Shown here piece after piece: positions 61,093 through 64,000 of a stretch of DNA of 64,000 bases. The translations under genes were made by a program, and so were the position numbers. The DNA comes from Segatella baroniae DSM 16972 = JCM 13447 (lineage in GTDB: Bacteria; Bacteroidota; Bacteroidia; Bacteroidales; Bacteroidaceae), in the NCBI RefSeq assembly GCF_000426585.1, contig NZ_AUFQ01000002.1:266357-330356 (forward strand). The letters are read 5' to 3'. The stretch's first letter is position 1, and each line of letters opens with the position of its first letter. The notes below the pieces were generated by a model. The model had not been told where the DNA came from and did no database searches. It saw nothing but the letters and a program-made list of their open reading frames with translations.

Positions 61093-61122
61093 ATCTATGG
61101 GTTAAATAAATAATATGTATTG

Positions 61123-61154
61123 CAAAGTTAATCGAATTATGCGACAAATTCAAT
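61123..61154 (-). promoter_or_regulatory. Promoter of pyrE
   Basis: Minus-strand TAACTTTG at 61130-61123, with ATTG at 61154-61151 20 bp upstream as a partial -33 box. The leader is about 30 nt. Confidence 0.55.
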
Positions 61155-61185
61155 AAAGTGCCGCTTTTTAAAGTTATTTATCGCT

Positions 61186-61890
61186 TTACAAGGGTTGGGT
61201 GAAGCCCAGACTCAACAGGCTGAACTTCACGTTGCCGGCCTTCTGCAAGGCTTTGCCCACGGCCAGCATGGTGGCGCCGGTGGTCACCACGTCGTCGACG
61301 AGCAGCAGGTGGCGGCCGGCGACATGGTCGGGACGCCGCAACCGGAAGGCGCCCTCCACGTTCTCCATCCGCTCCTGACGGCTCTGCTGCTGCGTCTGGC
61401 TGGCGGTGAAGCCTGTCCTGACAACGGCCCTGGTCAACGACGGCAGTCCCGTGGCGCGGCAAAGGCCCTCGACGATGGCCTCGCTCTGGTTGTAGCCGCG
61501 CTCGCGCTGTCGGGCGGGGGCCAGCGGCACGGCCACGATGGCGTCCATGCCGTCGAAGAAACCGGTGGGCAGAAAGCGGCGGCCCGTCAGCACGCCCAGC
61601 TGACGGCCGTACTGGGGACGGCTGTGGTACTTCAGGTCGTAGATGACTTGCGCAGCAGGCGAATGGGGGGTGTGGTAGAAAAGGGCGGCGGCTTTCTCCA
61701 TCGGAAGCTGTCCCCAGAAGAGGCGGGCCATCGCGTTGTCGAACGGCGTGTGCTCGAAGTTCGTGAACGGCAGCCGCAGCAGGCAGTCCATGCAGAGAGT
61801 GGACTCCTCGGGCGTGAGGCGACGGCCGCAGACGGCGCAGGGTCGCGGGGCCAGGAGGTCGGTCAGGCGGCTAATCCAGTGGGTCATCAT
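61186..61890 (-). CDS. ComF-family phosphoribosyltransferase-like protein
   Basis: 234 residues. An N-terminal zinc finger-like CAVCGRRLTPEESTLCMDC precedes a type I PRTase fold with KYHSRPQYGRQLG, VPLAPARQRERGYNQSE and the PRPP motif LLLVDDVVTTGATM. ComF is tied to DNA uptake in competent species. It overlaps recX by 20 bp. Confidence 0.92.
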   Translation of the reverse strand: MMTHWISRLTDLLAPRPCAVCGRRLTPEESTLCMDCLLRLPFTNFEHTPFDNAMARLFWGQLPMEKAAALFYHTPHSPAAQVIYDLKYHSRPQYGRQLGVLTGRRFLPTGFFDGMDAIVAVPLAPARQRERGYNQSEAIVEGLCRATGLPSLTRAVVRTGFTASQTQQQSRQERMENVEGAFRLRRPDHVAGRHLLLVDDVVTTGATMLAVGKALQKAGNVKFSLLSLGFTQPL

Positions 61891-62383
61891 CGGACAGTTC
61901 GGCGGCCTCGGGGCCGGTCATCTTGTCTATGCACTTGCGGATGATGTCGAGGTCGAAGCCTCGGCCCATGGCAAAGCGGATCAGTTTCATCGAACGCTCA
62001 TAGTCGTTGCGGCCTGTCGTCGTCTTCCACTTGGCTTCCAGCAGGGGCAGGAGCACCTCTTCGTAGGTCGTGTCGTCGATTTCGGCAAAGACGGCGTCAG
62101 AGACCGACGGGGGGATTTGCTTCTGGCGGAGGGCCATCTCGACCTTCCTGCGGCCCCACTTGTTAAAACGTAGCTTGTCGTTGACGAAGAAACGGGCGAA
62201 GCGGGCGTCGTCCACATAGCGCTCTTTCACCAGATAGGCGATGATTTCGGCCTGGTCGGACGCGTCGATTTCCCACTTGCGCAACTTCTCCAGCAGATCG
62301 GCCGTGCAGTGCTCGGACTGCGAACACAGGGCGGCCAACTTGCCGAGGGCTTGTTCTTTGGTTGTCTTTTTCTTAACGATCAT
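61871..62383 (-). CDS. recX: Regulatory protein RecX
   Basis: 170 residues. Three-helix repeats of the RecX family: ALGKLAALCSQSEHCTADLLEKL, DQAEIIAYLVKERYVDDARFARFFVNDK and KWGRRKVEMALRQKQIP. It modulates RecA filaments. It overlaps prmC by 11 bp upstream and comF by 20 bp downstream, a tight operon. Confidence 0.93.
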   Translation of the reverse strand: MIVKKKTTKEQALGKLAALCSQSEHCTADLLEKLRKWEIDASDQAEIIAYLVKERYVDDARFARFFVNDKLRFNKWGRRKVEMALRQKQIPPSVSDAVFAEIDDTTYEEVLLPLLEAKWKTTTGRNDYERSMKLIRFAMGRGFDLDIIRKCIDKMTGPEAAELSDDDPLD

Positions 62384-63245
62384 GGTGGTTGGCTAAGATA
62401 AAACGCTGTTTTCCGTATGTATCGAGGTGGATTTCCACTTTTTGCCAGCCTTCCTGTTCCAGCCAATGCTGCAATTCCGTGGCAAAAAGCGGGTTGATTT
62501 CAAAGGCCAGCAGCCCGTCTTTCTTCAGGCTGTGGCAGGCCATGCGGGCGATGGCATGATAGAAAAGGAGCGGCTCTTCATCGGGGACGAAAAGTGCCTG
62601 ATGGGGTTCGAAGTCCAGCACACGCCGTTCCATGTCCTTGCGCTCCTGCCGGCGGATGTAGGGTGGATTGGAAACGATGATGTCGTAAGCGGCAGCCTGT
62701 ACTTCGTCGGGACTGAGTTGGAGCACGTCGTGCAGCTCCAGATTGACCCGGGCGTCAAACCGCCTTGCGTTCTCGCGGGCCACCAGCAGCGCGTCGCCCG
62801 AGATGTCCCAGGCCGACACCTCGCTGTTCCAAAGGTCGAGGGCCAGCGTCACGGCGATGCAACCGCTCCCCGTGCCGACATCCAGCACCCGCAATGGCTC
62901 GGGAGGTTGCAGCGCGCAATAAGGAAGATTGTAGCGGTCGGTCAGCAACCGGCACAATTCCGCCGTCTCCGGCCGTGGTATCAGCACGTCACGGCTCACC
63001 AGAAACATCCGCCCGGCAAACCCGGCTTCTCCCAAAACATACTGTACCGGCTCGCCCAAGCGCAGCCGTCCCATATAGTCTTCAAGCCTTTCCGTTTCCG
63101 CTTTGCCCAAGGAAGCCAGCTTGCCACAAGCAAGATCCGTAAAAGAAAGGCGAAAGCCATCTTCCAGCAACAACCTGACGACAGCTTTCGCCTCCCCCTC
63201 TTCATACATGGGGGTCAACCTCCTATACAATTCTTGATAAGTCAT
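62373..63245 (-). CDS. prmC: Peptide chain release factor N5-glutamine methyltransferase
   Basis: 290 residues from the ATG at 63245 (MTYQELYRRLTPMYEEGEA); the open frame continues to 63347 through octamer repeats and is not used. It methylates the GGQ glutamine of release factors. An N-terminal helical domain, then LIPRPETAELCRLL, motif I VLDVGTGSGCIAVTLAL and the NPPY motif DIIVSNPPYIRRQE. It is the first gene of the prmC-recX-comF operon. Confidence 0.95.
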   Translation of the reverse strand: MTYQELYRRLTPMYEEGEAKAVVRLLLEDGFRLSFTDLACGKLASLGKAETERLEDYMGRLRLGEPVQYVLGEAGFAGRMFLVSRDVLIPRPETAELCRLLTDRYNLPYCALQPPEPLRVLDVGTGSGCIAVTLALDLWNSEVSAWDISGDALLVARENARRFDARVNLELHDVLQLSPDEVQAAAYDIIVSNPPYIRRQERKDMERRVLDFEPHQALFVPDEEPLLFYHAIARMACHSLKKDGLLAFEINPLFATELQHWLEQEGWQKVEIHLDTYGKQRFILANHHDR

Positions 63246-63300
63246 AAACCATGTTCTTGATAAATAACAAACATGAAAAGCCCTCCCGCATCCAACCATG

Positions 63301-63384
63301 CAGTCATCCAGCAATGCAATCATACAGTCATGCAGCAATACAGTCATACAGAGTCATACAGCAATACAGTCATGCAGCAATGCA
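63301..63384. repeat. Octamer tandem repeat (CAGTCATG/CAGCAATA) upstream of prmC
   Basis: About ten 8-bp units of the form CARYMATR (cagtcatc, cagcaatg, caatcata, cagtcatg, cagcaata and so on) with one 10-bp unit. It starts 56 bp upstream of the prmC ATG. The period is not a multiple of three, so slippage could affect transcription or a leader but not the protein. Confidence 0.8.
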
Positions 63385-63559
63385 AGGCCTTCCAAGCCCT
63401 TACAAAGTTAAGACTTTCACCAATATTATCCAAGCATATCCACTTATATTCCACCCAACGCCCCCATAATCTCCATCTCCCATCCCCCCACAACCAACAA
63501 CCTCAACACTCTCCACCCCCATGCCGTCCTGTGTAGACAGCCGCAATGCGGCTGTCCCC

Positions 63560-63665
63560 GCCTCCCCCCGTCCCCACCTGCAAGAGGCCGTCCCCCTCCC
63601 CCTCCTTCTCCATCCTTCTTCTCCCTCTCTTCCCCCTCCTCTCCTCCCCCTCCTCTCCTCCCCCC
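63560..63665. repeat. Homopyrimidine tract (C/T on the plus strand)
   Basis: Almost uninterrupted C/T with mirror-like CCCCCTCCTCTCCTCC blocks between prmC and the 5S rRNA terminator. It could form triplex (H-) DNA. There is no coding evidence. Confidence 0.65.
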
Positions 63666-63708
63666 AAAAACGCAAAGAGCCCCGGCCACTGTGAAGTGAC
63701 CGGGGCTC
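63664..63708 (-). terminator. Intrinsic terminator of the rRNA operon
   Basis: On the minus strand GAGCCCCGGTCAC, a 6-nt loop, GTGGCCGGGGCTC, then TTTGCGTTTTTG. A 13-bp GC-rich stem 14 bp after 5S. Confidence 0.85.
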
Positions 63709-63721
63709 GGCTCTGAAAGAA

Positions 63722-63830
<109 letters not shown>

Positions 63831-63920
63831 TTTTATGGTTTGACATCGGGACACAGGCAAGGACGGAAGGAAGAACGAAAGACCATCACCGCACGACAGC
63901 CAAAAGGATGGAGCGCAAGG

Positions 63921-64000
63921 AAAGTTTCGGGCAATTAGTAGCGCTCGGCTGTGACGTCGCCGTCTATACACCTGCGCCCTATCGACGTCCTAGTCTCGGA
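63921..64000 (-). rRNA. rrl: 23S ribosomal RNA, 3' end (partial)
   Basis: Minus strand. TCCGAGACTAGGACGTCGAT, then GGCGCAGGTGTATAGACGGC and AGTACTAAT-like CGCTACTAATTGCCCGAAAC is the conserved 23S 3' end. The gene continues beyond the window. The exact 3' end is uncertain by a few bases. Confidence 0.93.

Overview
The window is high-GC chromosomal DNA from a member of the Bacteroidales, most likely Prevotellaceae-like; the genus is an inference. The evidence is two SusC/SusD outer-membrane pairs, an hmu-type haem-uptake operon, long-form IspG, Bacteroidetes-type promoters (TTTG, 19-20 bp, TAnnTTTG) before argS and both tRNAs, and the scarcity of Shine-Dalgarno sites.

Layout. 1-4917 (+): a truncated M19 dipeptidase, a glutaminyl cyclotransferase-like M28 protein, argS, and an odd DUF559-RNase H fusion. 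4981-12106 (-): a polysaccharide-utilisation cluster of sulfatase, SusD and a SusC with an STN domain. 12107-13586 is a non-coding repeat nest. 13539-18838 (-): ispG, purE, a PAP2-like protein, rpoN and a conserved hypothetical. 19168-26401 (+): a PfkB kinase, tRNA(CAU), a calcium-type P-ATPase, ribF and a CPBP protease, with a methyltransferase on the minus strand. 26792-28054 (-): U32 protease. 28291-31982 (+): lipoprotein, ECF sigma factor, a dual-membrane-spanning anti-sigma factor, a small outer-membrane barrel and a second lipoprotein. 32029-35110 (-): an UPF1-like helicase and dinB. 35535-44146 (+): a six-gene hmu-type locus (calycin-like lipoprotein, TonB receptor, CobN-like HmuS, HmuT, HmuU, HmuV). 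44147-45535 is a second repeat nest. 45574-52328 (-): GH18, SusD and SusC. 52913-63245 (-): comM, envelope lipoproteins, tRNA-Leu, argH, pyrE, comF, recX and prmC. The window ends in 5S and the 3' end of 23S rRNA, both on the minus strand.

The most unusual content is repeated DNA rather than one gene. (i) Four intergenic arrays share a degenerate contiguous 22-bp unit of the form AAAG-N5-CTTT plus about 9 bp. (ii) Two non-coding elements of about 0.6 and 0.9 kb have long inverted terminal arms (about 170 and 110 bp); they lie in opposite orientation about 31 kb apart, each beside a matching segment of about 200 bp. (iii) A 41-bp tandem array has a hairpin preserved by paired base changes. (iv) A family of short GC-rich palindromes (CCCTCCC...GGGAGGG type) has been absorbed into reading frames: it supplies the C-termini of IspG and a thioredoxin-like lipoprotein, lies just upstream of comM, and brackets a DUF559 nuclease module fused in frame to RNase H.

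All calls come from reading the sequence and remembered family features; no searches were run.
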